Positions 17,570 through 26,264 of a stretch of DNA of 64,000 nucleotides are shown here, piece by piece. The notes under the pieces were generated by a model. It was not told the DNA's origin, searched no databases, and worked only from the letters and a program-made list of their open reading frames with translations. Where the stretch lies: NCBI GenBank assembly GCA_020638555.1, contig JACKII010000005.1, positions 248,001 to 312,000 of the forward strand. Direction: 5' to 3'. The first letter of the stretch is position 1. Every line of letters begins with the position of its first letter. The position numbers and the translations under genes were made by a program. Source of the stretch: Alphaproteobacteria bacterium (lineage in GTDB: Bacteria > Pseudomonadota > Alphaproteobacteria > Bin95).

Positions 17570-18006
17570 CGCGGTTCTATCCGGACGCGGTTCCGGAATT
17601 TCCGCACGAGCCGACGCGCGAGCGGTTTGCGATCCAAAGCATCGGCCGCGGCATGGGGGAGGGCGTGGTCGCGCTCACCCCCTTCCACGCTGGCGAGATC
17701 GTGTTCCGCTTCACCGGGTTCTTTTGCAGCGACATCACGCTCTTCACCTTGCAGGTGGAGCCGGGCGTCTATCTGCACGACCCCTATTTCATGGGCAAAA
17801 TCCTGCATCGCTGCGATCCGAACTGCGATGTCGACATGGTGACCCGCACCTTCACCGCCCGCCGCCGGATCTTGCCCGGCGACTGGGTGACGATGAACTA
17901 CGAGCAGACCGAGGACCGGCTGTTCCGCCCCTTCACCTGCCATTGCGGCGAGCGCCCCTGCGAGGGCACCCTGCCGCACGAAATCAAGGGACGGCTGGTC
18001 GCCTGA
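17566..18006 (+). CDS. SET-domain protein with post-SET zinc motif
   Basis: 146 residues. SET features in order: GRGMGEGVVAL and GEIVFRFTG (N-SET), HRCDPNC at 81-87 (the NHxCxPN equivalent), WVTMNYEQ at 107-114, and a post-SET motif CHCGERPC (Cys125, Cys127, Cys132). Such proteins are SAM-dependent lysine methyltransferases in eukaryotes and a few bacteria. It overlaps the SpeD-like gene by 4 bp, so the two are co-translated. A terminator hairpin follows. The target protein is unknown. Confidence 0.8.
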   Translation: MTRFYPDAVPEFPHEPTRERFAIQSIGRGMGEGVVALTPFHAGEIVFRFTGFFCSDITLFTLQVEPGVYLHDPYFMGKILHRCDPNCDVDMVTRTFTARRRILPGDWVTMNYEQTEDRLFRPFTCHCGERPCEGTLPHEIKGRLVA

Positions 18007-18025
18007 CCGCCCCCCCAATCCCCGC

Positions 18026-18056
18026 GCCCCCATCGCCCAAGCCGGGCGGTGGGGGC
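18026..18056 (+). terminator. Strong hairpin after the SET gene
   Basis: A 13-bp stem: GCCCCCATCGCCC (18026-18038) with GGGCGGTGGGGGC (18044-18056), one T-G wobble, loop AAGCC. It starts 20 bp after the SET stop. There is no T tract. The rest of the 321-bp spacer to 18327 shows no other clear feature. Confidence 0.6.
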
Positions 18057-18327
18057 AAGGCCGTTTGCGCTACTCCGATGCGCGCAAATACCGCCGCGAC
18101 GGGCGGCATCGTCCCATGGATTCGCGACCGCCATACTCCTAAACAGGTTGGAACGGCACGGTTGCGGTTGGACATCGCGGAGTTCCGCCATATCTCCAGC
18201 CAAGGCGCTTGCCCCTTGCATGCGACAACCTGTACCTTTTGCTACGTTGCGATAGGGGTCCGGCCATGCTCTGATCGCATGGCTCCTATGCATCTTTTCG
18301 ATAACACACCGGAAGTGTGAGGCTGAA

Positions 18328-19146
18328 ATGAAGGCGATTTTGGTGCCGCTTAGCGAAACGTCCGGCATGCCCTCCATGGTGCGGTGTGCGACACTGGTCG
18401 GCGCGCGCTTCGAGAGTTTTATCGAAGGCGCCTATATCCGCGCCGAACCGAGCGTCATCCTGGCCAGCGACGATACCGGCGCGACGACGCCGGCGCTGAT
18501 CGAGAGTTTCGAGCGCGAGGACATGGCCCGCGCCGAGCGCCTGCAACAGCAATTCCTCTCCGCCTGCCGGGACCAGGGCACCGGCAGCCAGGCGCTGGTC
18601 ACCGAGATCAGTGGCGTCGGCGGCGGCCTGGGCGGCTATGGCCGGCTGTTCGACCTGATCGTCGTCGGCCGTCCCGGCCGCGAGGCGGACAGCCCGCCGA
18701 TGACCACGCTGGAAACCGCCCTGTTCGACACCGGCCGCGTGCTGCTGATCGCACCGCCGCAGGCGCCGGCCTCGGTCGGGCGCAATGTGGTGATCGCCTG
18801 GAACGGCTCCAGCGAAACCGCGCGCACCATTGCGCTGTCGAAGGCGCTGCTGCGCCATGCCGAAAAGGTCACCGTCGTCACCGTCGACACCGGCGTCGTC
18901 ACCGGCCCGGACGGCGGCGGGATCGTGACCTATCTGGAGCGGAGCGGCATCAAGGCCGAGCGCGACGACGTCGCCGCCGGCAGCCGCGGCGCCGGCGAGG
19001 CCATGCTGGACGAGGCGCAAAAGCTGGGCGCGGACCTGCTGGTCAAGGGCGGCTACACCCGCTCGCGCCTGCGCCAGACGATTTTCGGCGGCCCCACCAG
19101 CCACATCCTGGCCAACGCCGAGATACCGGTCATCATGGCGCATTAA
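18328..19146 (+). CDS. Universal stress protein (UspA family)
   Basis: 272 residues. The N-terminal half starts MKAILVPLSET and the C-terminal half has NVVIAWNGSSETARTI, so two Usp-type folds are present. The C-terminal nucleotide-binding motif GGYTRSRLRQTIFGGPTSHIL matches the Gx2Gx9G(S/T) pattern, suggesting ATP binding. Many alphaproteobacteria carry such double-domain Usps, linked to stress survival. GAGG lies 6 nt before the ATG. Confidence 0.88.
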   Translation: MKAILVPLSETSGMPSMVRCATLVGARFESFIEGAYIRAEPSVILASDDTGATTPALIESFEREDMARAERLQQQFLSACRDQGTGSQALVTEISGVGGGLGGYGRLFDLIVVGRPGREADSPPMTTLETALFDTGRVLLIAPPQAPASVGRNVVIAWNGSSETARTIALSKALLRHAEKVTVVTVDTGVVTGPDGGGIVTYLERSGIKAERDDVAAGSRGAGEAMLDEAQKLGADLLVKGGYTRSRLRQTIFGGPTSHILANAEIPVIMAH

Positions 19147-19212
19147 ACGCCTCCGGCCCGCTGGGGTAGGGTTCGCCCGCAATCCTGCCCCGCGCCTTCG
19201 GAGGCCCGTTTC

Positions 19213-20424
19213 ATGGCTCGCACCACCGTTCCGCCCACGGGCCGCGGCCCGGACAACGCGCCGGGCCTGGCCCGGTTGCGCCGGCCGATCGTCGAGATGC
19301 CGCCACACCTGATCGGCGAGGTGGCGCGGCTCGGCATCGGCCAAAAGGACATCATCCCGCTCTGGTACGGCGAAAGCGATGTGCCGACCCCGGCCTTCAT
19401 CGCCGACGCCGCCTATGCCGCCATGCAGGCGGGCGAGACCTTCTACACCCACAAGCTGGGCCTGCCGGAACTGCGCGAGGCCCTGGGAACCTACCTTTCC
19501 GGCCTCTACCGCAGGCCGGTCGCGGCCGAGCGGGTGACGGTGACCACGTCCGGCATGAACGCGATCATGCTGGCGCTGATGGCGATCCTGGACGCCGGCG
19601 ACAACATGGTGCTGGTCGACCCGGTCTGGCCCAATTGCGAGCAATCGGCCCTGGCCATGGGCGCGTCCGTCACCCGCGTCTCGCTGGAGCAGCAAAACGG
19701 CGTCTGGCAGCTGGACACCCAGGCGGTGATGGACGCCTGCGGCGCGCGCACCCGCGCCATCTTCGTCAACTCGCCCGGCAACCCGACCGGCTGGATGATG
19801 GAAAGCGAGCAGCAGCAGGCCCTGCTGGACTTCGCCCGCGAGCGCGGCCTCTGGATCGTCGCCGACGAGGTCTACAGCCGGCTGGTTTATGACCGGCCGG
19901 TGGCCCCGTCCTTCCTGGACCTGGCCGGGCCGGACGATCCGGTGATCGGCATCAACAGCTTCTCCAAGGCCTGGGCCATGACCGGCTGGCGCATGGGCTG
20001 GATGGTGACGCCGGTCTGGGTGACCGATGCGCTGTTCAGCATGATCGAATACCACACCGCCTGCGTGCCGCCCTTCCTGCAAAAGGCCGGCCTCGCCGCG
20101 ATCACGCAAGGCGAGCCCTTCGTGGCCGACATGGTGGCGCGCTGCCGCGCCGGGCGCGAGGCGATGGTGCCGGCGCTGCAAGCGATGGACCGGGTCCATA
20201 TCGACCCGCCGCGCGCCGCCTTCTATGCCTTCTGCAAGGTCGACGGCATGACCGACAGCCTGGCCTTCGCCAAGGATTTGTTCCGCAAGACCAAGGTCGG
20301 CGTCGCCCCCGGCAGCAGCTTCGGCCCCGGCGGCGAGGGCTGGCTCAGGCTCTGCTTCGCCCAGGATCCGCAGCGCCTGACGACCGCCATGGAACGGCTG
20401 GCCGATTACCTGAAGGCGGGCTGA
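19213..20424 (+). CDS. PLP-dependent aminotransferase, class I/II
   Basis: 403 residues, fold-type I. NSPGNPTGWMM marks the PLP-pocket Asn, VADEVYSRL holds the PLP-binding Asp/Tyr, and the Schiff-base Lys252 is in SFSKAWAMTGWRMGW. It resembles aspartate/aromatic aminotransferases of the arginine-aminotransferase-like group; substrate not assignable. The paired-hairpin element 1A begins 14 bp after its stop. Confidence 0.88.
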   Translation: MARTTVPPTGRGPDNAPGLARLRRPIVEMPPHLIGEVARLGIGQKDIIPLWYGESDVPTPAFIADAAYAAMQAGETFYTHKLGLPELREALGTYLSGLYRRPVAAERVTVTTSGMNAIMLALMAILDAGDNMVLVDPVWPNCEQSALAMGASVTRVSLEQQNGVWQLDTQAVMDACGARTRAIFVNSPGNPTGWMMESEQQQALLDFARERGLWIVADEVYSRLVYDRPVAPSFLDLAGPDDPVIGINSFSKAWAMTGWRMGWMVTPVWVTDALFSMIEYHTACVPPFLQKAGLAAITQGEPFVADMVARCRAGREAMVPALQAMDRVHIDPPRAAFYAFCKVDGMTDSLAFAKDLFRKTKVGVAPGSSFGPGGEGWLRLCFAQDPQRLTTAMERLADYLKAG

Positions 20425-20437
20425 CGCCACCACTATT

Positions 20438-20580
20438 CCCCGGAGCCTGCGGAGCAGGCATCCGGGGCCGGTGTCATCCTTCGAACACCGCCACCGCCCG
20501 TGTTCGCGAGAGCGAGCGGCCCCGGATCGGCGCTCCGCACCGTCCGGGGTACAGGCCCGTTCCGCACCGTCCGGGGTACA
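20438..20580. repeat. Paired-hairpin element, family 1, copy A
   Basis: Left hairpin 20438-20467: outer stem CCCCGGA/TCCGGGG, inner stem GCCTGC/GCAGGC, loop GGA. Right hairpin 20520-20549: outer stem the same, inner CGGCGC/GCACCG, loop TCC. Part of the right hairpin is repeated at 20551-20576. The 50-bp spacer holds GAACACCG and CGTGTTCG. It shares this 370-bp intergenic stretch with copy B. Confidence 0.85.
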
Positions 20581-20649
20581 TAGCGTCTTGGGCTCGCCCT
20601 CGGCCGGCTAACAGCGCCGCCAATCCCCGTCGGGACCGCAGCCACTGTT

Positions 20650-20761
20650 TCCCGGACGGTGCGGAGCGCCGATCCGGGACCGGTGTCTTCATCCGAACAC
20701 CGCCACCGCCCGTGTTCGCGAGAGCGAGCGGCCCCGGCTCCCCGCTCCGCGGCGGCCGGGG
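20650..20761. repeat. Paired-hairpin element, family 1, copy B
   Basis: Left hairpin 20650-20679 has TCCCGGA/TCCGGGA: the outermost pair is T-A instead of C-G, a compensatory change. Inner stem CGGTGC/GCGCCG, loop GGA. Right hairpin is at 20732-20761 with loop TCC. The spacer is nearly identical to copy A's. It lies just after the stop of the CoA-binding gene on the minus strand. Confidence 0.85.
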
Positions 20762-20794
20762 TACAGAAGCGCGTCGGGCTCGCCCTCGGCCGGA

Positions 20795-21277
20795 TCAGGC
20801 CAGCTTGCGCCGCTTCGATGAGATCACGCGGGAATTGACGCCGTTCCAGGACAATTCCCCGTTCAGGCGCGCGTATTCGATCTTGGGGCAGCGGTCCATG
20901 ACCACGTCGAGGCCGGCCGCCTCGGCGCGGGCGGCGGCCGCGTCGTTGCGGACGGTGAGTTGCATCCACACGGTCTTGGCGCCGTGGGCGATGGCCTCGT
21001 CCGTGATCGGACTCGCCGCCTCGGAAGCGCGGAAAATGTCGACCATGTCCACCGTCTCCGGCAGGTCGGCGAGGCTGGCATAGACCGGCTCGTCCAGAAT
21101 GGTCTCGCCCACCGCGCGCGGGTTCACCGGATAGACCTTGTAGCCCTTGGTTTGCAGATACTTCATCACGAAATAGCTGGGCCGGTTCCAGTTCGGCGAG
21201 GCGCCGACCATGGCGACGGTCTTGGTGCCGTTCAGCACCCGCTTCAGATAGGCGTCGGCATAGGTGTCGTGGTTCAT
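20795..21277 (-). CDS. CoA-binding protein (YccU/CoA_binding_2 family)
   Basis: 160 residues with a Rossmann CoA-binding domain: VAMVGASPNWNRPSYFVMKYL at the N-terminus, then KVYPVNP and LPETVDMVDIFR. The family is related to the CoA-binding part of succinyl-CoA synthetase; physiological role unknown. It is followed on the minus strand by element 1B. Its upstream neighbour on the same strand is an SDR, 43 bp away, so the two may be co-transcribed. Confidence 0.88.
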   Translation of the reverse strand: MNHDTYADAYLKRVLNGTKTVAMVGASPNWNRPSYFVMKYLQTKGYKVYPVNPRAVGETILDEPVYASLADLPETVDMVDIFRASEAASPITDEAIAHGAKTVWMQLTVRNDAAAARAEAAGLDVVMDRCPKIEYARLNGELSWNGVNSRVISSKRRKLA

Positions 21278-21320
21278 ACGGTCCGGGTCCTGGCGAAATG
21301 GGAGGGGGCGGGCGGTGCGT

Positions 21321-22097
21321 CTAGCCGATGCTGCCGCCGTCGACCCGCAACGTGGTGCCGGTGGTAAAGCTGGACGCGTCGGAGGCGAAATACAAGGCCG
21401 CGCCGACGATCTCGTTCGGCTGGCCGCCGCGCTTCAGGGCGATGCGCGTGGCGGCGCGCTCGGCAAAGGCCTCGGAATGGAACCAGCCGACGGAAATGTC
21501 CGTGTCGAACGGGCCGGGGATGATGCAGTTCACCCGCACCTTCGGCCCGTATTCCTGGGCAAAGGTGGCGGTCATGTGGTTCAGCGCCGCCTTGGCCGCG
21601 CCATAGGGGGCGGTGGTGCGGTTCGGGTTCACGCTGGCGGTGGAACTGACATTGATGATCGAGCCACCCTCGCCCGCCGCCATGCGCTTGCCGACCATGG
21701 CCATGGCGCGGAACGGGCCTTTCAGATTGACGCTGAACACCTTGTCGAACAGGTCCTCGCCCACATCGTCCAGCGAGGGGTAGAGTGGCGACAGGCCGGC
21801 ATTGTTCACCAGCACGTCGACGCGGCCGAAATGCTCGTAGGCGGCCTCGACCATGGCTTCCACCTGGCTCCAGTCGCCGACATTGGCGGCATGGGGAAAG
21901 GCGCGACGGCCGGTCTGGGCGCGAATTTCGTCCGCCAGTTCCTCGCACTGGGCCAGCTTGCGGCTGGCGATCATCACGTCGGCGCCGGCCTGGGCGAAGG
22001 CGCGCACCATTTCGCGCCCCAGGCCGCGGCTGCCGCCGGTGACGAGCGCGACCTTGCCGGAGAGGTCGAAAAGCCGGTTCGCGGTGTAGTCTCGCAT
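21321..22097 (-). CDS. SDR family oxidoreductase
   Basis: 258-residue classical SDR. TGGSRGLG at 20-27, NNAG at 98-101, Ser151/152, Tyr165 and Lys169 (YGAAK) are all present, and the C-terminus DGGSIG fits the fold. Start at ATG 22097 (MRDYTANRLFDLSGK); AAAGGATCGG lies about 9-12 nt upstream. It is divergent from an acyl-CoA ligase, so it may act on an acyl or hydroxyacyl substrate of that enzyme; this is inference from position. Confidence 0.87.
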   Translation of the reverse strand: MRDYTANRLFDLSGKVALVTGGSRGLGREMVRAFAQAGADVMIASRKLAQCEELADEIRAQTGRRAFPHAANVGDWSQVEAMVEAAYEHFGRVDVLVNNAGLSPLYPSLDDVGEDLFDKVFSVNLKGPFRAMAMVGKRMAAGEGGSIINVSSTASVNPNRTTAPYGAAKAALNHMTATFAQEYGPKVRVNCIIPGPFDTDISVGWFHSEAFAERAATRIALKRGGQPNEIVGAALYFASDASSFTTGTTLRVDGGSIG

Positions 22098-22141
22098 GGT
22101 CGTTGCCGATCCTTTGGCGACGGAGGGATCTTGCCCGGCGG

Positions 22142-22171
22142 TTGGCTCTTGCCCGGCGCGGGCGCTAGGCT
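22142..22171 (+). promoter_or_regulatory. Predicted promoter of the acyl-CoA ligase gene
   Basis: -35 TTGGCT (22142-22147), 18-bp spacer, -10 TAGGCT (22166-22171), 38 bp before the ATG at 22210. The same TAGGCT box occurs upstream of the ligase gene at 45667. Confidence 0.5.
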
Positions 22172-22209
22172 GCATCTTAGCCCAACCGGACGCCGAACGA
22201 GAGCCCAAG

Positions 22210-23859
22210 ATGAGCGACCAACTGCCGGACCACAGCCGCTGGACCCTGGTGCATCAGGTGCGGGACCAGGCCGCCGCACGCGGCGAACGGGTCTGGATCA
22301 CGTTCGGCGACGGTGCGCCGGACCTGACCTATGCCGGCTTCGACCGCCGTTCCGACGCGGTGGCCGCGGCGCTCGCCGCCCGCGGCATCGGCGAGGGCGA
22401 CCGGGTGATGCTGCTGGTGAAGAACCGGGCGGAATTCCTGATCGCCATGATCGGCACCATGAAATGCGGCGCGGTGGTCGTGCCCATCAACACCGAACTG
22501 CGCGGCGCCTTCCTGCAACACCAGTTGCAGAACAGCGCGCCGGGCCTGGTGATTGGCGAGGCCGGCCTGCTGGATGCCTTCAACGGCGTCGACCCCGGCA
22601 GCGCCCAGCCGGGCCATCTGGTGGTGGTGGCGGGCGACGCCCCGTCCGCGCCGCCGCCCGCCCTCGCCTCGGCGCGGGTCGAGACCTGGGCGGCGTTCGA
22701 GGCGAGCGGCACCGCTGCGTCACCGCCGGATTTCACGCCCACCAAGGACACGATCGCCGGCATCATGTACACCAGCGGCACCACCGGCCCGGCCAAGGGC
22801 GTGTTGCTGCCGCACGGGCATTGCTATCTGTTCGGCGCCGGCTCGAACGGCGCGACGGGCCTCGCGGCGGACGACGTCTATTACGTCTCCATGCCGGTGT
22901 TCCACGTCAACGGCCTGTTCATCCAGGTGATGGCGGCGCATCTGGCCGGCGCGCGGGTGCATCTGGTCGAGCGGTTCAGCCCGAACCGCTGGCTGGACGA
23001 GGTGATCGCCTGCGGCGCCACCATCACCAACCTGCTGGGCGTGATGCCGGAATTCGTGTTCAACACCGCGCCCGGCCCGCGCGACCGGGACCACGGCCTG
23101 CGGCTGATCATGGCGGTGCCGATCTCGAAGGAATGGGGCCAGGCCTTCGAGGACCGGTTCGGCGTGCGCTTCCTGCAAGGCTTCGGCATGACCGAATGCG
23201 GCATGCCGGTCTGGGGGGACCGGCACGACCGCGAGCCGGTGATCGGCGGCTGCGCCGGCTATCCGCAGACCGAGCATTTCGAGGTCCGCATCGGCGATCC
23301 CGAGACCGACGACCCGCTGCCGGCGGGCGAAGTGGGCGAATTGCTGATCCGGCCCAACATCCCTGGCTGCTTTTCCGCCGGCTATTACAACATGCCGGAA
23401 CGCACGGTGGAGGCCTGGCGCAATCTCTGGTTCCACACCGGCGACGCCTGCCGCATGGATGAGCGCGGCCGCGTCCATTACATCGACCGGATCAAGGACT
23501 GCATCCGCCGCCGCGGCGAGAACATCTCCGCCTTCGAGGTGGAGCAGGTGCTGAACGGCCATCCGCTGGTGGCCGAAAGCGCCGTCGTCGGCGTCCGGGT
23601 CGAAGGGGCCGGCGGCGAGGAAGAGGTGAAGGCGGTGATCGTGCCGGCGGCGGGGCAGCCGCGGGTCGACTGCGTCGCCCTGCTCGACTATTGCGCCGAG
23701 CGCATGCCGCGCTATGCGGTGCCCCGCTTCGTCGCCTTCATCGCCGCCCTCGACAAGACGGCCTCGGGCAAGCTGCGCAAGGGCGACCTGCGCGACGCCG
23801 GCGTCACGGCCGAAACCTGGGACCGGGAGAGCGTCGGCTACACGCTGGCCCGGCGGTAG
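22210..23859 (+). CDS. ATP-dependent acyl-CoA ligase (AMP-forming)
   Basis: 549 residues of the ANL superfamily. The phosphate loop YTSGTTGPAKG begins at residue 187, followed by GFGMTECG (A5), WFHTGDACRMDERGRVHYIDRIKD (A7-A8) and the catalytic Lys in KTASGKLRKGDL. It activates a carboxylic acid to its CoA thioester via an acyl-AMP. It resembles the CaiC-like group (carnitine/crotonobetaine-CoA ligase) but the acid is not predictable. Element 1C follows. Confidence 0.87.
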   Translation: MSDQLPDHSRWTLVHQVRDQAAARGERVWITFGDGAPDLTYAGFDRRSDAVAAALAARGIGEGDRVMLLVKNRAEFLIAMIGTMKCGAVVVPINTELRGAFLQHQLQNSAPGLVIGEAGLLDAFNGVDPGSAQPGHLVVVAGDAPSAPPPALASARVETWAAFEASGTAASPPDFTPTKDTIAGIMYTSGTTGPAKGVLLPHGHCYLFGAGSNGATGLAADDVYYVSMPVFHVNGLFIQVMAAHLAGARVHLVERFSPNRWLDEVIACGATITNLLGVMPEFVFNTAPGPRDRDHGLRLIMAVPISKEWGQAFEDRFGVRFLQGFGMTECGMPVWGDRHDREPVIGGCAGYPQTEHFEVRIGDPETDDPLPAGEVGELLIRPNIPGCFSAGYYNMPERTVEAWRNLWFHTGDACRMDERGRVHYIDRIKDCIRRRGENISAFEVEQVLNGHPLVAESAVVGVRVEGAGGEEEVKAVIVPAAGQPRVDCVALLDYCAERMPRYAVPRFVAFIAALDKTASGKLRKGDLRDAGVTAETWDRESVGYTLARR

Positions 23860-23893
23860 GGACGCGTGCACCCCGGCCATCGCAGCGGGTGTT

Positions 23894-24033
23894 TCCCGGC
23901 CGAGCCGGAGGCGAGAGCCGGGACCGGTTGGCGGGAACGAACACCGGCGCGGGCGGTATTCGGATGAAGACACCGGCCCCGGATCGGCGCTCCGCACCGT
24001 CCGGGGAACAGCGGCGCTCCGCACCGTCCGGGG
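23894..24033. repeat. Paired-hairpin element, family 1, copy C
   Basis: Left hairpin 23894-23923: TCCCGGC/GCCGGGA with loop GGA (inner stem imperfect). Right hairpin 23977-24006: CCCCGGA/TCCGGGG, inner CGGCGC/GCACCG, loop TCC. Most of the right hairpin is repeated directly after (to 24033). It sits between convergent genes. Confidence 0.8.
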
Positions 24034-24090
24034 AACAAGCGCCAAGGGAGAAAGGCGGGCCCGGGCGCTTTCGGCACGGGTTGCCCCCTC

Positions 24091-24106
24091 TCCCGCTTCC
24101 GCGGGG
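24091..24106. repeat. Single right-type hairpin of family 2
   Basis: TCCCGC and GCGGGG around the loop TTCC resemble the right hairpin of the family 2 element at 36748-36765 (loop CTCC). No left partner is seen nearby. Confidence 0.45.
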
Positions 24107-24144
24107 ACAGGGAAGATGGGGTGCCAGCGGGGAAAGAACCCGCT

Positions 24145-24450
24145 CTATAGCACTTGCTTGATGCCGACCACCTCGCGGGTGCGCACCACCCGGCTCTGCC
24201 AGACCCGGTCGAATTCGGCGATCAGGGCCTTGATGGCGTCGCCGGAGGTCGCGGCCCGGGCCGCTGCCAGGTCCGGGAATTCGTAGAGGGCGATGTGCAC
24301 GCCGGGGGTGACATCGCTCCAGCCCCGCCGGGCGGACAGGGTGGCGAAGGCCCGCTTGGCGTCGGGCAGATGCTCGGTTTCGTACCAGTGGTCGAAGGCC
24401 TCCCGGTCGGCTTCGGACACCTCGGCGCGGACGATGAGATAGGCGGTCAT
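24145..24450 (-). CDS. Small dimeric alpha/beta-barrel protein
   Basis: 101 residues: MTAYLIVRAEVSEADREAFDHWYETEHLPDAKRAF. The YxxEHLPD motif is typical of EthD/DUF4286-like ferredoxin-fold proteins that dimerise into a barrel; some are small isomerases or ring-cleavage aids, others have no known role. Start at ATG 24450, where the homologous region begins. It is divergent from the LLM oxidoreductase with a 190-bp spacer. Confidence 0.75.
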   Translation of the reverse strand: MTAYLIVRAEVSEADREAFDHWYETEHLPDAKRAFATLSARRGWSDVTPGVHIALYEFPDLAAARAATSGDAIKALIAEFDRVWQSRVVRTREVVGIKQVL

Positions 24451-24580
24451 GACGGCAATGCTTCCAGTCGGATCGGCAGGGCAAAGAGGGGCCAGTCTGC
24501 CGCCTCCGGCCGGGCGCGGACAAGCCCTGCGCACCGGGCAGCAAAATTGATACGCAATCTCTCGCATTCGTCGCCGTCGG

Positions 24581-24610
24581 CTGGCAGACTGCCGGGCGGA
24601 ACCCTAGCAT
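24581..24610 (+). promoter_or_regulatory. Predicted promoter of the LLM oxidoreductase gene
   Basis: -35 CTGGCA (24581-24586), 18-bp spacer, -10 TAGCAT (24605-24610), 30 bp before the ATG at 24641. Confidence 0.45.
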
Positions 24611-24640
24611 GGCGTCCCGCAACCACAGGAGGAAACGACC

Positions 24641-25744
24641 ATGAAATTCGGATTCTTCACCATGCCCTCGCATCCGCCGGAGCGGAGCCTGAAAGACGGG
24701 CACGATTTCGACCTGATGACCTTTCGCTGGCTCGACGAACTGGGCTTTTCCGAAATCTGGATCGGCGAGCACCACACCGCCCCCTGGGAGCCCAACCCCA
24801 CGCCGGACCTGTTGATCGCCCAGGCGCTGCGCGAGACCCAGAATATCCGCATCGGCCCCGGCGGCTTCCTGCTGCCCTATCATCATCCGGCAGAACTGGC
24901 GAACCGCGTCGCCATGCTGGACCATCTGTCCGAAGGCCGGCTGAATTTCGGCATCGCCGCCAGCGGCCTGCCCAGCGACTGGCAGTTGTTCAATGTCGAC
25001 GGCATGAGCGGCCAGAACCGCGACATGACCCGCGAGGCGCTCGACATCATCCTGAAAATGTGGAGCGAGGACGAGTTCGACTTCAAGGGCAAATACTGGC
25101 ACGTCACCAAGGGCGGCGAGATGTTCGGCTTCCTGCGCCCGCACATCAAGCCGGTGCAGAGCCCGCACCCGCCGATCGGCGTCGCCGGCCTCTCCAAGAA
25201 TTCCGACACGCTGAAAATGGCGGGCGAGCATGGCTTCATGCCCATGAGCCTGAACCTGAACCCCGCCTATGTCGGCAGCCATTGGGATGCGGTGGAGGAA
25301 GGCGCGCGCAAGTCCGGCCGCACGCCGGACCGGGGCGAGTGGCGCATGGTGCGCGAGATCTTCGTCGCCGAGACCGACGAAAAGGCGTGGGACCTAGCCG
25401 TCAACGGCATGATGGGCCGGATGATGAGCGAGTATTTCCTGCCGCTGCTCTCGAATTTCGGCTTCCTGGAATACCTGAAGCACGACCCGAGCGTGCCCGA
25501 CAGCGACGTGACGGCCGCCTATTGCGCCAAGCACAACTGGCTGGTCGGCTCGCCGGCCACGGTCGCCGAGAAGATCGAGCAGGTCTACGAAGACGTGGGC
25601 GGCTTCGGCCAGTTGCTGGTGTTCGGCTTCGACTATGCCGACAAGCCGGAGGTCTGGCGCAACTCGTTCGAGATGATCCAGAAGGAAGTGGCGCCGAAGG
25701 TCGCCCATCTCGACCCGTCGAACAAGTCGGTCGCGGCGGAATAG
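24641..25744 (+). CDS. LLM class flavin-dependent oxidoreductase (luciferase-like)
   Basis: 367 residues, TIM-barrel bacterial-luciferase fold. Family segments include GFSEIWIGEHHTAPWEPNPTPDLLIAQAL, GPGGFLLPYHHPAELANRVAMLDHLSEGRLNFGIAASG and the C-terminal LVGSPATVAEKIEQV. Such enzymes use FMNH2 and O2 to oxidise small substrates; some are two-component monooxygenases needing a separate flavin reductase, which is not seen here. AGGAGG lies 9 nt upstream of the ATG. Confidence 0.87.
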   Translation: MKFGFFTMPSHPPERSLKDGHDFDLMTFRWLDELGFSEIWIGEHHTAPWEPNPTPDLLIAQALRETQNIRIGPGGFLLPYHHPAELANRVAMLDHLSEGRLNFGIAASGLPSDWQLFNVDGMSGQNRDMTREALDIILKMWSEDEFDFKGKYWHVTKGGEMFGFLRPHIKPVQSPHPPIGVAGLSKNSDTLKMAGEHGFMPMSLNLNPAYVGSHWDAVEEGARKSGRTPDRGEWRMVREIFVAETDEKAWDLAVNGMMGRMMSEYFLPLLSNFGFLEYLKHDPSVPDSDVTAAYCAKHNWLVGSPATVAEKIEQVYEDVGGFGQLLVFGFDYADKPEVWRNSFEMIQKEVAPKVAHLDPSNKSVAAE

Positions 25745-25763
25745 GCGCCCAATCGCACCTCAT

Positions 25764-25903
25764 CCCCGGACGGCGCGGAGCGCCGATCCGGGGCCGGTCG
25801 CTCTCGCGAACATAGACGATGGCGATGTTCGATGAAGGACACCGATCCCGGATGCCCGCTCCGCGGGCTCCGGGAAACAGCTTCCGCTCCGCGGGCTCCG
25901 GGA
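25764..25903. repeat. Paired-hairpin element, family 1, copy D
   Basis: Left hairpin 25764-25793: CCCCGGA CGGCGC GGA GCGCCG A TCCGGGG, perfectly paired. Right hairpin 25846-25875: TCCCGGA T GCCCGC TCC GCGGGC TCCGGGA, also perfect but with different stem bases. A second right-type half ends at 25903. It lies between convergent genes. Confidence 0.85.
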
Positions 25904-25931
25904 AACATCGGCGCCACACCGGCGAAAGCCG

Positions 25932-26240
25932 TCAGCGGTCCGCGGGAGCCGTGTCCTTCAGGGCAGCGACGAAGGCGGCGATGGCCGCCTTGTCGTGCTT
26001 CGGATGCACCCGCTCGGCCTGTGGCGGCTGGTGCGTGCGGCTCACGCCGGGGCGATGCGCCCGCGCCGGGCGGATCGGGCGCAGCGAGAAGCCGCCGCCG
26101 CAGTTGGGGCAGACATTGTGCAGGTGCCGCTCGACGCAATCGGCGCAGAAGGTGCACTCATAACTGCAAATCATCGCATCCGCCGCCTCGGGCGGCAGAT
26201 CCTTGTCGCAGTATTCGCAGTTCGGGCGCAGTTGCAGCAT
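25932..26240 (-). CDS. DUF1272 zinc-ribbon protein
   Basis: 102 residues. The N-terminal 45 residues hold six or more metal-ligand cysteines: CEYC, CSYECTFCADC, CPNCGG, plus His residues between; this is the DUF1272 pattern. The C-terminal half is basic and low-complexity (RPARAHRPGV). Probably a small zinc protein; function unknown. It is the last gene of the minus-strand run after grxD (24-bp gap). Confidence 0.85.
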   Translation of the reverse strand: MLQLRPNCEYCDKDLPPEAADAMICSYECTFCADCVERHLHNVCPNCGGGFSLRPIRPARAHRPGVSRTHQPPQAERVHPKHDKAAIAAFVAALKDTAPADR

Positions 26241-26264
26241 GGGGAACCGCCGCGCCCGGCCGGG

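Noticed and set aside
20438..20761. The repeated units at 20.4-20.8 kb as a CRISPR array
   Set aside because: Units are hairpin pairs in opposite orientation with non-variable spacers, only two copies, and no cas genes in the window.
20438..20761. A MITE or insertion sequence end at the paired hairpins
   Set aside because: No target-site duplication, terminal repeat of an IS, or transposase remnant could be seen; the covarying stems argue for selected structure.
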